Source: Candidatus Skiveiella danica
GTDB taxonomy: Bacteria; Pseudomonadota; Gammaproteobacteria; Burkholderiales; Burkholderiaceae_C
Length of the DNA stretch: 64,000 bases
Assembly (NCBI GenBank): GCA_016721925.1
Contig: JADKHE010000007.1
Span: 62,001-126,000, forward strand
Reading direction: 5' to 3'
Shown here: in pieces, positions 42,518 to 51,812 of the stretch
Numbering within the stretch: the first letter of the stretch is position 1
Layout of the letters: every line of letters starts with the position of its first letter
Made by a program: the position numbers and the translations under genes
Notes under the pieces: generated by a model
The model's input: only the letters and a program-made list of their open reading frames with translations
What the model was told of the DNA's origin: nothing
Databases searched by the model: none

Positions 42518-44290
42518 TCAAAATTCGGTCGCGAGTTGGTCGAGCAGCTTGGAGAACGCGTCCACGGCGAGTTGCATGTCATCGCTGGTGGTGCTTTCCA
42601 GCGGGTTGTGGCTGATGCCGGCGTTCTGGCCGCGCACGAACAGCATCGCCTGGGGCATGATTTCGTGCAGCTTCATGGCATCGTGGCCGGCGCCGCTGGG
42701 CATGCGGTGAAGCGGGACCCCCAATGCGCTGACAGCCCGTTCCCAGCGCTGTTGCCATGCGGGCGCACTGGGTGCGGCAGCCGCGCGCATCGTCTCCTCA
42801 AGGGTGTGATGCAACTGCCGGCGCTTGCAGATGGCAGCCAGTTCCGCAAGCACGTCGCTGACCATCGCGTCGCGCTGAGCGTCGGTGGGGGCGCGCAGAT
42901 CCAGGGTGAACTGGCAGCGGCCCGGCACCACGTTCGTTGAGCCATTGGGCACCTGCAGAATGCCGATGGTGCCCACGCTGTCGGCGTCTTTCATGGCGCG
43001 ATGTTCCACGTACAGTGCCAGCTCCGCGACGGCGACAGCCGCATCCCGGCGGCGGTCCATGGGCGTGGTGCCGGCATGGCTGGCCATGCCGATCACCTCA
43101 CACAGGTAGCGCACGCTGCCATTGATCGAGGTGACGATGCCCAGCGGCAGGTCGATCTCATTCAGAACGGGGCCCTGTTCGATGTGAACCTCGACGAAGC
43201 CCAGATAGTCCGCCGGATTGCGCCGCAGCGAGGCAATGTCGTCCACGCACAGCCCCGCATGCTGCATGGCCGCGCGCATGGTCACGCCGTCGGCATCCTT
43301 CTGGTCGAGCCATGCCGGGTTGAATTGCCCGACCAGCGCGCCCGAGCCGAGAAAGGTGGCTTTGTAGCGCTGACCTTCTTCTTCGGCGAATCCGATGACC
43401 TCGATGTCGAAGGGCAGGCGCAGACCTTGCCGGGCCAGTTCCCTGACGCAGGCCATCGGCGTGAAGATGCCAAGCCGTCCGTCGTACTTGCCGCCGTTGC
43501 GTACGGTGTCGTAGTGGCTGCCGGTCAGGAGTGTCCTGGCGTTCGGCCGGTCGGCCCGGTAGCGCGCCACCACGTTGCCGACCGCATCCACGTGAACCTC
43601 GTCGAAACCGGCATCGCGCATGTTGCGGCTGATGCGCTGGGCGCAGGCGCGGTGCGCGTCGGTCAGGTAGGTGACCGTGAGCTGCCCTTTCTCGGCATAA
43701 CCGGGATCGCTGTGCTGGGCCAGGGCTTCCTGCCAGTCCCAGACCAGGTTGCCGAGCACCGGCTCCACGCCGAACTTGTCATTCAGCCGGATTTCAACGA
43801 TGCGGTGGATGTTGCGCAGGCACTCGGCCACCTCGAAGTCGGGATGGTTGTCCAGCCGGCGGGCAAAAGTGTCGATGATGTCGCGCTTGGACAGTCCGGT
43901 GCCGCGCGGGCCGCGCACGGCCAAGATAAAAGGAAAGCCGAATTTCGCGTTGTAGTCGGCGTTGAGCGTCTGGATTCGCGCAAATTCTTCGGGCGTGCAG
44001 TTGGTCAACCCGGCCTTGCTCTGCTCGTGGGTCGATTCGGCGGTCAGCGTGTTGCTCACCATTGCCTTGCCTGCGAGTTCGGGGTGGGCGCGAATCAGCG
44101 CGAGCTGGGGCTCGCGCCCGGCGTCGCGGACGATCTGTGCCATGACCTGCTTCAGGTGCGCCAGCGAGCGAAACGGTCTTTGCGCCAGCGCAGCTTCGGC
44201 GATCCAGGGAGAGTGTTCGTAGAGGCCGTCCAGCAGGGCAGCGGCCTCGGGCAATGACGCAGTGTTGATCTGTTCAAGGGTCAGGGACAT
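42518..44290 (-). CDS. uraD: OHCU decarboxylase (UraD) fused to allantoate amidohydrolase
   Basis: 590 residues with two enzymes. Residues about 1-165 are UraD, which decarboxylates 2-oxo-4-hydroxy-4-carboxy-5-ureidoimidazoline to S-allantoin; LIRAHPELAGKAMV holds the catalytic histidine and SKRDIIDTFARRL closes the domain. Residues about 175-590 are an M20 carbamoylase/allantoate amidohydrolase: LLTGSHYDTVRNGGKYDGRL, VIGFAEEEGQRYKATFLGS, EVHIEQGPVLNEIDLPLG and GAGHDAMKL. So one chain does the steps on either side of allantoinase. It starts two bases before the puuE stop ends and lies in the same operon. ATG 44290 used. Confidence 0.93.
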   Translation of the reverse strand: MSLTLEQINTASLPEAAALLDGLYEHSPWIAEAALAQRPFRSLAHLKQVMAQIVRDAGREPQLALIRAHPELAGKAMVSNTLTAESTHEQSKAGLTNCTPEEFARIQTLNADYNAKFGFPFILAVRGPRGTGLSKRDIIDTFARRLDNHPDFEVAECLRNIHRIVEIRLNDKFGVEPVLGNLVWDWQEALAQHSDPGYAEKGQLTVTYLTDAHRACAQRISRNMRDAGFDEVHVDAVGNVVARYRADRPNARTLLTGSHYDTVRNGGKYDGRLGIFTPMACVRELARQGLRLPFDIEVIGFAEEEGQRYKATFLGSGALVGQFNPAWLDQKDADGVTMRAAMQHAGLCVDDIASLRRNPADYLGFVEVHIEQGPVLNEIDLPLGIVTSINGSVRYLCEVIGMASHAGTTPMDRRRDAAVAVAELALYVEHRAMKDADSVGTIGILQVPNGSTNVVPGRCQFTLDLRAPTDAQRDAMVSDVLAELAAICKRRQLHHTLEETMRAAAAPSAPAWQQRWERAVSALGVPLHRMPSGAGHDAMKLHEIMPQAMLFVRGQNAGISHNPLESTTSDDMQLAVDAFSKLLDQLATEF

Positions 44291-44292
44291 GG

Positions 44293-45237
44293 TCAACCTT
44301 CGTAGGGGTGGGTCTGCTTCCAGTGGCGGGCGATGTCGATGCGGCGGCAGACCCAGACCCGGTCATGCGTGGCGATATGGTCCAAGAAACGCTGCAGCGC
44401 CACGATTCGTCCCGGGCGGCCCAGCAGGCGGCAGTGCATGCCGATGCTCAGCATCCTGGGCGTCTCGGCGCCTTCGGCGTAGAGCGCGTCGAAGCTGTCG
44501 CGCAGGTACTGGAAGAACGGGTCGGCGTGGGAAAACCCCTGCGGCAGCGCGAAGCGCATGTCATTGGTGTCCAGCGTGTAGGGCACCACCAGCTGGGGTA
44601 CCACCGCGCCATCGGTGCGGCGCACCTTCATCCAGAAGGGGAGGTCATCGCCGTAGTAGTCGCTGTCGTAGGCGAAGCCGCCGTCGTCGGCCACCAGGCG
44701 CCTTGTCTGCGGGCTGTCGCGCCCGGTGTACCAGCCCAATGGCCGACTGCCGGTGAGGTCCTCGATGGCTTTCATGCCCAGGCGCATGTGCTCCCGTTCG
44801 GTGGCCTCGTCGACGTTCTGGTAGCTGATCCAGCGCCAGCCGTGGCAGGCAATCTCATGCCCGAGTTTCACGAAAGCCGCCGTCAGCTCCGGGTGGCGCT
44901 GCAGGGCCATGCCAACGCCGAACACGGTCAGCGGCAGCCCGCGCTTCTCGAACTCGCGCAGGAGCCGCCACACGCCCACGCGCGAGCCGTATTCGTAGAT
45001 GCCTTCCATGCTCAGATGCCGGTCCGGGAAACTCGCCGGGTTGAACATTTCGGACAGGAACTGTTCCGAGCCCGGGTCGCCATGCAGCACGGCGTTCTCT
45101 CCGCCTTCTTCGTAGTTCAGCACGAACTGCACGGCGATGCGGGCGCCGCCGGGCCAGTTTGCCTGCGGAGGTGTGCGGCCGTAGCCGATCAGGTCGCGCG
45201 GGTAGGGCTGGGTGGTGTCGTAGATGCCTTGCGTCAT
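44293..45237 (-). CDS. puuE: Allantoinase PuuE (polysaccharide-deacetylase-like)
   Basis: 314 residues, cofactor-independent allantoinase type. Signatures are VQFVLNYEEGGENAVLHGDP, SEMFNPASFPDRHLSMEGIY, GHEIACHGWRWISYQNVDEA (near residue 133) and GWYTGRDSPQTRRLV. It opens the allantoin ring to allantoate. The ATG overlaps the GntR stop codon (ATGA) and the next gene begins three bases from its own stop, so it is tightly coupled in the operon. Confidence 0.96.
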   Translation of the reverse strand: MTQGIYDTTQPYPRDLIGYGRTPPQANWPGGARIAVQFVLNYEEGGENAVLHGDPGSEQFLSEMFNPASFPDRHLSMEGIYEYGSRVGVWRLLREFEKRGLPLTVFGVGMALQRHPELTAAFVKLGHEIACHGWRWISYQNVDEATEREHMRLGMKAIEDLTGSRPLGWYTGRDSPQTRRLVADDGGFAYDSDYYGDDLPFWMKVRRTDGAVVPQLVVPYTLDTNDMRFALPQGFSHADPFFQYLRDSFDALYAEGAETPRMLSIGMHCRLLGRPGRIVALQRFLDHIATHDRVWVCRRIDIARHWKQTHPYEG

Positions 45238-45899
45238 GAGAGGGCCATCGAGATGTCGTGGGTGGGAAGCTTGCGGTCGAAGGCGAGGCTGGCCTCGACG
45301 TGGGTCAGGTGTTCGTCCATCAGCGTGACGGCGCGGGTTTCATCACCGGCTTCCAGCGCCTCGATGATGGCGGCGTGTTCATCGCTGGAGTGTTCGGCGG
45401 CCGCATGGGTCTGGTACATCAGGGTAATCAGCGCACAGCGCGAAATCAGTTCGCCCAGCAGCTGGGCCAGTACCTGATTGCCCATGAGTTCGGCCATGCG
45501 GACATGGAAATCCCCGAGCAGTTCGGTGCGGCCCGGCACGTCTTCGCGCGCCACCGCCTGCTTTTCCCGGGCCACATGATCGCGCAGCGCCTGGATCCGT
45601 TCAGGCGACACGGTGCGCACGAAAGCGCGCGTCATTTCAGTCTCGAGCATGCGGCGCACGGCGAACACCTGGCGCGCCTCGTCGACGGACGGTGAGGCCA
45701 CAAACGCGCCACGAGCGGGCTCGAGGCGGATCAGGCGGTTCTGTGCGAGCTGGAACAAGGCCTGCCGCACGAGTGTGCGTGATACGCCAAAATGGTCGGC
45801 CAGCTTCTGCTCTGCGAGCTTGCTTCCCGGTTGCAGGCGGTGCTCCACGATCGCCCGGGTCAGCGCTTCGACGATGGAACCGGTGGTCGATGTATCCAT
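45234..45899 (-). CDS. GntR/FCD transcriptional regulator of purine catabolism
   Basis: 221 residues. The winged helix is at about 10-75 (LAEQKLADHFGVSRTLVRQA). The FCD effector domain follows, with metal-binding residues in DFHVRMAELMG, SSDEHAAIIEAL and LMDEHLTHVEASL. Such regulators bind a small carboxylate or ureide and repress. It is the first gene of the puuE-uraD-M20 operon and is divergent from hiuH, with a perfect TGTATACA palindrome between, so it is the likely binder of the three related operators. Confidence 0.93.
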   Translation of the reverse strand: MDTSTTGSIVEALTRAIVEHRLQPGSKLAEQKLADHFGVSRTLVRQALFQLAQNRLIRLEPARGAFVASPSVDEARQVFAVRRMLETEMTRAFVRTVSPERIQALRDHVAREKQAVAREDVPGRTELLGDFHVRMAELMGNQVLAQLLGELISRCALITLMYQTHAAAEHSSDEHAAIIEALEAGDETRAVTLMDEHLTHVEASLAFDRKLPTHDISMALS

Positions 45900-45924
45900 G
45901 GGGTCATCATAGTGGGAAATTCAA

Positions 45925-45940
45925 AAAGTGTATACACTTT
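45925..45940. promoter_or_regulatory. Perfect palindromic operator between the GntR gene and hiuH
   Basis: AAAGTGTATACACTTT, a 16-bp perfect palindrome, 26 bases before the regulator start and 38 bases before hiuH. The 16 bases TGTATACACTTTGGTC (45929-45944) are repeated exactly at 51813-51828 before puuD. Confidence 0.8.
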
Positions 45941-45977
45941 GGTCGACCGAAGTGTTTTTTAGAGATTGGAGCAGGCC

Positions 45978-46331
45978 ATGGGATTGAGCACACACGTACT
46001 GGACACCATGCACGGCACCCCGGCGGTCGGGATGGGCGTGGCCCTGTATGTCACGAACGGCGATGAGGCCACGCTGGTCAAGAGGTTCAACCTCAACGCC
46101 GACGGCCGCAACCCGGATGGCCCCTTGTACGACAACGCCAGCCTGCGCGTGGGGACTTACCGGCTGGTGTTTGACGTGGCCGGCTATTTCAAGGCCCGTG
46201 GGGTCAGCTTGCCCGAGCCGAATTTCCTGAACCGCGTCAGCCTGGATTTCGGCGTGGCCCGCACCGACGAGCACTACCACGTGCCATTGTTGGTCAGCCC
46301 ATGGAGTTACGGGACCTACCGGGGTTCCTGA
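45978..46331 (+). CDS. uraH: 5-hydroxyisourate hydrolase
   Basis: 117 residues, transthyretin-like. LSTHVLDTMHGTPAVGMGVA at the start with the catalytic histidine, and the C-terminal signature PLLVSPWSYGTYRGS, are diagnostic. It hydrolyses 5-hydroxyisourate made by PuuD to OHCU, the substrate of UraD. ATG 45978 has GGAG six bases upstream. It is the first gene rightward of the GntR operator. Confidence 0.96.
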   Translation: MGLSTHVLDTMHGTPAVGMGVALYVTNGDEATLVKRFNLNADGRNPDGPLYDNASLRVGTYRLVFDVAGYFKARGVSLPEPNFLNRVSLDFGVARTDEHYHVPLLVSPWSYGTYRGS

Positions 46332-46407
46332 GTTCCGTGCCAGGTCAGCCTGTGCGGCCCGGCCGTGTGGGCGGGCGGGGAAATAGAATGAGCGACTCTC
46401 CCCACTG

Positions 46408-47898
46408 ATGAATCTCCCCATGACCCAGGCGACCAACACTGTGCGCTTCGTGCTTGACGGCGCGATTGTCGAAGCCTCCGGCGAACGCCGCACGACGACT
46501 GTCTTGAACTACCTGCGGGAGCAGTTGCGGCGCAGCGGCACCAAGGAGGGCTGCGCCGAGGGAGACTGCGGCGCTTGTGTGGTGCTGGTCGGGGAGCTCA
46601 ATGCAGCGGGTACTGCGGTCGATTACCTGCCCGTCAACAGCTGCCTGCAGCTCCTGCCGACGCTGGACGGCAAGTCGGTCAAGACCATCGAGAGCCTGAA
46701 GAAAGAAGACGGGACCCTGCACCCGGTGCAACAGGCGATGGTCGATTGCCATGGCAGCCAGTGCGGCTTCTGCACGCCGGGCGTGGTCATGAGCCTTTCC
46801 GGCCTGATGCACACGCTGCCGGAACCCAGCCGTGCCCAGATCACCGATTCGCTCTCCGGCAACCTGTGTCGCTGCACGGGCTACAAGCCCATCATTGACG
46901 CCGCCCACAAGGCCAGCGCCGCGGGCGCGGTGGCCCTGAAGATCGACGATTCGCGTGACCTGCCGCTGCTGCGCGAAATCCGCCGGCCGCGCACGCCGAC
47001 CTACAACCTGGACGGTGACATCGTGGTGCAGCCGGTGGTGCGCACGCGCAAGGGCAACGAATTTGTCTCACCCTCCACCCTGGCCGAAGTCGCCGATTAC
47101 CTGCTGAAACACCCGGAAACCACGCTGCTGGCCGGCAGCACCGAGATCGGTCTGCAGGTGAACAAGCAGTTTGCCCGCCCGGACCATATCTGCTATCTGG
47201 GCAACGTGGCCGAACTACGCAAGGTCGAGGACAAGGAGCACGCCTGGCGCATCGGTGCGCAGGTTTCCCTGACGGAGGTGGAGGAACTCGTGGCTGACGC
47301 CTACCCCGATTTCGCAGAGGTGCTGCGGCGCTTCGGGTCTCCGCCGATCCGTTCCACCGCGACGCTGGCCGGCAACATTGCCAACGGATCACCCATCGGC
47401 GATTCGATGCCCTGCCTGCTGGCATTGGGCACCACGCTGCACCTGCGCCGGGGCGAAAAGACCCGTCATGTGGCGATGGACTCGTTCTACACGGGCCAGA
47501 AACAGAACGTGCTCAAGCCGGGCGAATTCATCGAAGCGATCGAACTGCCCAAGCCCGTGCGCGGCCATCGCTTCCACGCGCACAAGGTCAGCAAGCGCTT
47601 CGAGCAGGACATCTCGGCCACCTGCTGCGCCTTGCATTACCGCGTGGTCAAAGGCGTGCTCAAGGATGTCCGCCTGGCCTACAACGGACTGACCCCCTCG
47701 CCGGCTCGCGCGCCAAAGATCGAGGCCGTGCTCGAAGGCCGCACGCCGGGCGAGGTGACGCCGCAGGCGCTGGACGCCGCGATCGCCGCCAGCTTCACGC
47801 CGCGCGATGGCCTTCGCGCCACCTGGGCCTATCGCGCCCTGATCGCCCGAAACCTGGTGCTCCAGTTCCTGGAGTCTGCCGCCGAGGAGACCGTCTGA
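46408..47898 (+). CDS. xdhA: Xanthine dehydrogenase small subunit (FeS and FAD domains)
   Basis: 496 residues. The plant-type 2Fe-2S cluster is bound by Cys49, Cys54, Cys57 and Cys79 (CAEGDCGACVV), and the second cluster by Cys119, Cys122, Cys154 and Cys156 (CGFCTPG ... LCRCTGYKP). An FAD domain follows from about residue 200 (STLAEVADYLLKHPETTLLA). It passes electrons from the molybdenum centre of XdhB to NAD. Its TGA overlaps the xdhB ATG by one base. Start could be ATG 46420 instead. Confidence 0.96.
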   Translation: MNLPMTQATNTVRFVLDGAIVEASGERRTTTVLNYLREQLRRSGTKEGCAEGDCGACVVLVGELNAAGTAVDYLPVNSCLQLLPTLDGKSVKTIESLKKEDGTLHPVQQAMVDCHGSQCGFCTPGVVMSLSGLMHTLPEPSRAQITDSLSGNLCRCTGYKPIIDAAHKASAAGAVALKIDDSRDLPLLREIRRPRTPTYNLDGDIVVQPVVRTRKGNEFVSPSTLAEVADYLLKHPETTLLAGSTEIGLQVNKQFARPDHICYLGNVAELRKVEDKEHAWRIGAQVSLTEVEELVADAYPDFAEVLRRFGSPPIRSTATLAGNIANGSPIGDSMPCLLALGTTLHLRRGEKTRHVAMDSFYTGQKQNVLKPGEFIEAIELPKPVRGHRFHAHKVSKRFEQDISATCCALHYRVVKGVLKDVRLAYNGLTPSPARAPKIEAVLEGRTPGEVTPQALDAAIAASFTPRDGLRATWAYRALIARNLVLQFLESAAEETV

Positions 47899-50276
47899 TG
47901 AACGCCCCACATCCGCTGCACGTCCTGCACCCCGTCGAGCGCCAGCAAGGGCGGGAGCTCCCTCACGAGTCCGCACGCCTGCATGTGACCGGCGAGGCGG
48001 TCTACATCGACGACATCCCCGAGCTGCGCGGCACCCTGTACGCCGCGCTGATCCTGTCGCCGGTGGCCCATGGCGAACTGCTCGGCGAGGGCATCGACCG
48101 CGAGGCCATCCTGCGCGAGCATGGTGTGGTGGCGGTGTTCACGGCCGCCGACATTCCCGGCGAGAACAACTGTGGTCCGATCATCCATGACGACCCCTTT
48201 CTCGCCGATGGCAAGGTCGAGTTCCTGGGCCAGCCGGTGGCCGTGGTGGTGGCGCGCGAGATGCTGTATGCGCGGGAGGCGGCCCGCAAGGCCCGGGTGG
48301 CCGTGCAGGAACTGCCCGCCATTCTGAGCATCGATGAGGCCATGGCGCACCAGAGCTTCGTCATGCCGGCCAAGTTGATCACGCGCGGCAAGCCGGCCGA
48401 GGCCATCGCCGCGGCGCCGCACCGCGTCAAGGGCCGCACCACCTGCGGCCAGCAGGAACAGTTCTATCTTGAAGGGCAGATTGCCTATGCCGTGCCGCGC
48501 GAGGACGGGCAGCTCACGATCTACGTCTCAACCCAGCACCCCGACGGCAACCAGCGCGAAGCGGCCGCCGCCTTGAACCTGCACACGCACGACATTGAGG
48601 TGATCTGCCGGCGCATGGGCGGCGGGTTCGGGGGCAAAGAAGGCAACTCCAGCATCTTCAGCCAGAGCGCAGCGCTGGCGGCCTTCAAGCTGAACCGGCC
48701 GGTCAAGCTGCGCGCCAACCGGGACGATGACATGACCATCACCGGCAAGCGTCACGATTTCCGCATCGACTACGAGGCGGGCTTTGACGACGAAGGCCGC
48801 ATCCTGGGTCTGGACGTGGTGCTGGCCTCGCGTTGCGGCTACAGCACCGATTACTCCGGCCCGGTGAACGACCGCGCCATCCTGCACATCGACAACTGCT
48901 ACTACCTGCCCAACCTGCACATTGTCGGCCACCGTTGCAAGACGAACATGCAGAGTGCCACCGCGTTCCGCGGCTTTGGCGGCCCGCAGGGCATGTTCGG
49001 CATCGAGACCGTGATCGAAGACATTGCCCACCAGCTGGGCAAGGACCCGCTCGATGTGCGCCGCATCAACCTCTACCAGGATCCGGCGCTCAGCGGCGAC
49101 CCGGGCAGCCTGACCACGCAGTACAACCAGCCGATCGAGGACTGGATCGGCGACAAGGTGATCGACCAGCTGGAGGCCGAATCCGGCTACCACGCACGCC
49201 GGGAACAGGTCAACGCTTTCAACCAGACCAGCCGCCATCGCAAGAAGGGGCTGGCCCTGGTGCCGCTGAAGTTCGGCATCAGCTTCACGGCGACCATGCT
49301 GAACCAGGGCGGCGCGCTGGTGCACATCTACCAGGATGGCTCGGTCAGCGTCAACCATGGCGGCACCGAAATGGGGCAGGGCCTGAACACCAAGATGGCC
49401 CAGGTGGCAGCGGACGGCTTGGGCATCCCGGTCGAATACGTGCGCGTCACCGGCACCGACACGCAGAAGGTGCCCAACGCCAGCGCCACGGCGGCGTCCA
49501 GCGGCGCCGACATCAACGGCGCCGCCATCAACAACGCCTGCGACCAACTGCGCGAACGCCTCAAACCCGTGGCCGCGCGCCTTCTGAAATGCGAGCCCGA
49601 CGCGGTGGAGTTCATTGCCGGTTACGCCCACGCCAAGGGCGCCGATCCAGCCTCGGGCAACGACACCCGCGTGCCCTGGCCGCAGGTGGTCAAGCATGCC
49701 TGGCTGGACCGGGTCGGTCTGAGCGTGACCGGTTTCTACATGACGCCCGACATCGCCTACGACTTCCAGTCGCTGCAGGGCCGGGCGTTCTACTATTTCT
49801 GCTATGGCGCGGCCGTCACCGAGGTCGAGATCGACACCCGCACCGGCGAGTGGTGGCTGCAGGCCGTGGACATCGTGCACGACGTGGGGCGTTCGATCAA
49901 CCCGGCCATTGACAAGGGCCAGATTGAGGGCGCCTACATCCAGGGCATGGGCTGGCTCACGATGGAAGAGTGCATCTGGGACCGCAACGGCAAGCTGCTG
50001 ACGCACGGCCCCAGCACCTACAAGATCCCGGTGGCTGGTGACATTCCTGAACATTTCAAGGTCAGCCTGTTCGACGGCGAGAACGTCAAGCCCACGCCCT
50101 ACCGCAGCAAAGCCGTGGGTGAGCCGCCACTGATGCTGGCGTTGTCAGCGTTTTTTGCGGTGCGCGATGCGGTCAGCGCCTCGGCAGGGCACAAGGTTCC
50201 GGTCGATCTGGTGGCGCCGGCCACGCCCGAGCGCATCCTGCTGGCCTGCGAGCGGGCCCGGGCCGCGCTGGCCTGA
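47898..50276 (+). CDS. xdhB: Xanthine dehydrogenase molybdopterin-binding subunit
   Basis: 792 residues, full length. The molybdopterin-binding pattern is visible in CRRMGGGFGGKEGNSSIF (near residue 237), TAFRGFGGPQGMFGIETVI (near 355), HGGTEMGQGLNTKMAQVAAD (near 490) and KAVGEPPLMLALSAFFAVRD (near 738), the last carrying the catalytic glutamate. It hydroxylates hypoxanthine and xanthine to urate. It overlaps xdhA by one base; xdhC, needed for cofactor insertion, follows beyond a gene on the opposite strand. Confidence 0.97.
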   Translation: MNAPHPLHVLHPVERQQGRELPHESARLHVTGEAVYIDDIPELRGTLYAALILSPVAHGELLGEGIDREAILREHGVVAVFTAADIPGENNCGPIIHDDPFLADGKVEFLGQPVAVVVAREMLYAREAARKARVAVQELPAILSIDEAMAHQSFVMPAKLITRGKPAEAIAAAPHRVKGRTTCGQQEQFYLEGQIAYAVPREDGQLTIYVSTQHPDGNQREAAAALNLHTHDIEVICRRMGGGFGGKEGNSSIFSQSAALAAFKLNRPVKLRANRDDDMTITGKRHDFRIDYEAGFDDEGRILGLDVVLASRCGYSTDYSGPVNDRAILHIDNCYYLPNLHIVGHRCKTNMQSATAFRGFGGPQGMFGIETVIEDIAHQLGKDPLDVRRINLYQDPALSGDPGSLTTQYNQPIEDWIGDKVIDQLEAESGYHARREQVNAFNQTSRHRKKGLALVPLKFGISFTATMLNQGGALVHIYQDGSVSVNHGGTEMGQGLNTKMAQVAADGLGIPVEYVRVTGTDTQKVPNASATAASSGADINGAAINNACDQLRERLKPVAARLLKCEPDAVEFIAGYAHAKGADPASGNDTRVPWPQVVKHAWLDRVGLSVTGFYMTPDIAYDFQSLQGRAFYYFCYGAAVTEVEIDTRTGEWWLQAVDIVHDVGRSINPAIDKGQIEGAYIQGMGWLTMEECIWDRNGKLLTHGPSTYKIPVAGDIPEHFKVSLFDGENVKPTPYRSKAVGEPPLMLALSAFFAVRDAVSASAGHKVPVDLVAPATPERILLACERARAALA

Positions 50277-50283
50277 GCGTCCC

Positions 50284-50853
50284 TTAGTCCTGGCCTTCGG
50301 TCAGGGTGTCGAGCTGAAAACGCCCGCTCTTGTGCCAGAGCCAGGTGTCGGTATAGGTGACCCGGCCCAGGCGCTCCGGTATCGGATAGGGGGCAGCCGC
50401 ACGCGCGGTGCGCTCGATTTCCGCGACCACCTCGGGCGCATGCTTGGGCGCTCGCAGCCAGTTCAGGGCAACGACATTGCCTTGACGGTCCACCAGCACC
50501 TCCAGCGTGCCGATGGCATAGAGCATCGGCGGCAGGCGGCCCTTGTAGATGCGGTCGGCATTCAACTGGTACAAATGGCGCGCCGCATCCTGGCGGTATT
50601 CCTTCGGCGTTCGGGCCACAGACGGTGGCGGAGCCTTCGCTGTCGGGCCCGGTACGACCACAGGCGCGGCCGGCGGCGTCGGCGTGGCAGGGGACGGTGC
50701 GGGTTTGGAGGAGCACCCGGCCAGCAGCGCGACCATCACGCCAAGCGTGGCCACCATCATTCGAGCCGCCGGGCGCACGCGTGGTGCTGCGTCAGGGCGG
50801 GCGGCCATCGAAGGGCTTGAGGTTGGAGGCATCGTCTGGGGGTCTTGGTTCAT
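50284..50853 (-). CDS. TonB C-terminal-like lipoprotein
   Basis: 189 residues. A hydrophobic segment with lipobox VALLAGCSS (about residues 37-50) follows an unusually long, proline-rich N-terminal tail, then a Pro/Ala spacer. The C-terminal part (LYAIGTLEVLVDRQGNVVAL and AAPYPIPERLG) resembles the TonB C-terminal or periplasmic energy-transducer fold. Role unknown. It is encoded on the minus strand between xdhB and xdhC. ATG 50853 chosen; earlier in-frame starts only lengthen the tail. Confidence 0.7.
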   Translation of the reverse strand: MNQDPQTMPPTSSPSMAARPDAAPRVRPAARMMVATLGVMVALLAGCSSKPAPSPATPTPPAAPVVVPGPTAKAPPPSVARTPKEYRQDAARHLYQLNADRIYKGRLPPMLYAIGTLEVLVDRQGNVVALNWLRAPKHAPEVVAEIERTARAAAPYPIPERLGRVTYTDTWLWHKSGRFQLDTLTEGQD

Positions 50854-50947
50854 GGGTTCGGTCCGGCGGCGCTGCCGGCGGTCTCGGGGCATACTGTGCT
50901 TCAACGCAGGCGTTTCATCACGCGTAAGGTCAATCAGGCAGGATTTC

Positions 50948-51766
50948 GTGAGTCATACAGCGCATTTTTTCACACGTCTGGCCCGGGAGCCGGGCGTGCT
51001 GGTCACGGTCGACGGCACGCAGGGGTCTGTGCCCCGCGAGGCGGGGGCCTGGATGGCAGTATTTGCCGATACCGTCGCTGGCACCGTGGGGGGCGGACAC
51101 CTCGAATTCGATGCCATCGCCCAGGCCCGCCAGCTGCTGCCGGCTGCGGTGCTCGGCGCCGCGGCGGCCCAGGTCCGGCGCTATGCCCTGGGCCCGAGCC
51201 TGGGGCAATGCTGTGGCGGGGTGGTGCACCTGCGCTTCGAGGCCGTCTCGGCCGCCGACCTGCCGGCGCTGCGTCAGCGCCTGTTCCAGCACACCCGCCC
51301 GGTGGCGCTGTTCGGGGGCGGGCATGTGGGCAAGGCACTGGTGCGGTTGCTGGGCGCCCTGCCTTTCGATGTGCACTGGATCGACAGCCGCGACGAGATC
51401 TTTCCCGCCGAGGTGCCGGCGAACGTCCGTTGCGAACATTCGGACCCGGTGCAGGCTGCCGTGGCGAGTCTTGCGGCAGGCAGCCAGGTGATGATCATGA
51501 GCTTCAGCCATGCGGAGGATCTGGACGTGGTGGCGGCCTGCCTGAAGCGTCAGCGCGAGCGGGGCGACCTGTCCACCATCGGCCTCATCGGCAGCAAGAG
51601 CAAATGGGCGGCCTTTCGTCACCGCCTTGAGGCCCGGGGCTTTCAGGCCGACGATCTCGCGCAGGTCACCTGCCCGATCGGCGTGCCGGGCATCACCGGC
51701 AAGGAACCCGAGGTGATCGCCGTGGCCGTTGCGGCACAGTTGTTGCTCACGACTCCTGAGGGTTAA
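50948..51766 (+). CDS. xdhC: Xanthine dehydrogenase accessory protein XdhC
   Basis: 272 residues. The N-terminal XdhC/CoxI domain has VTVDGTQGSVPREAGAWMAV and GGGHLEFDAIAQAR; the C-terminal Rossmann domain has VALFGGGHVGKALVRLLGAL and GLIGSKSKWAAFRHRLEARG. It binds and sulfurates the molybdenum cofactor and hands it to XdhB. The start is GTG 50948 with AGGCAGGA upstream; the longer upstream frame overlaps the opposite-strand gene and lacks family sequence. Confidence 0.93.
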   Translation: MSHTAHFFTRLAREPGVLVTVDGTQGSVPREAGAWMAVFADTVAGTVGGGHLEFDAIAQARQLLPAAVLGAAAAQVRRYALGPSLGQCCGGVVHLRFEAVSAADLPALRQRLFQHTRPVALFGGGHVGKALVRLLGALPFDVHWIDSRDEIFPAEVPANVRCEHSDPVQAAVASLAAGSQVMIMSFSHAEDLDVVAACLKRQRERGDLSTIGLIGSKSKWAAFRHRLEARGFQADDLAQVTCPIGVPGITGKEPEVIAVAVAAQLLLTTPEG

Positions 51767-51812
51767 CACGGAGCCGGCGCGGATCTTCCGGGCTGGATGC
51801 AAGCCCAAGAAC

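Noticed and set aside
50549..50947. N-terminal extension of XdhC
   Set aside because: The extra 133 codons are antisense to the TonB-like lipoprotein gene and lack XdhC family sequence; GTG 50948 has a ribosome binding site.
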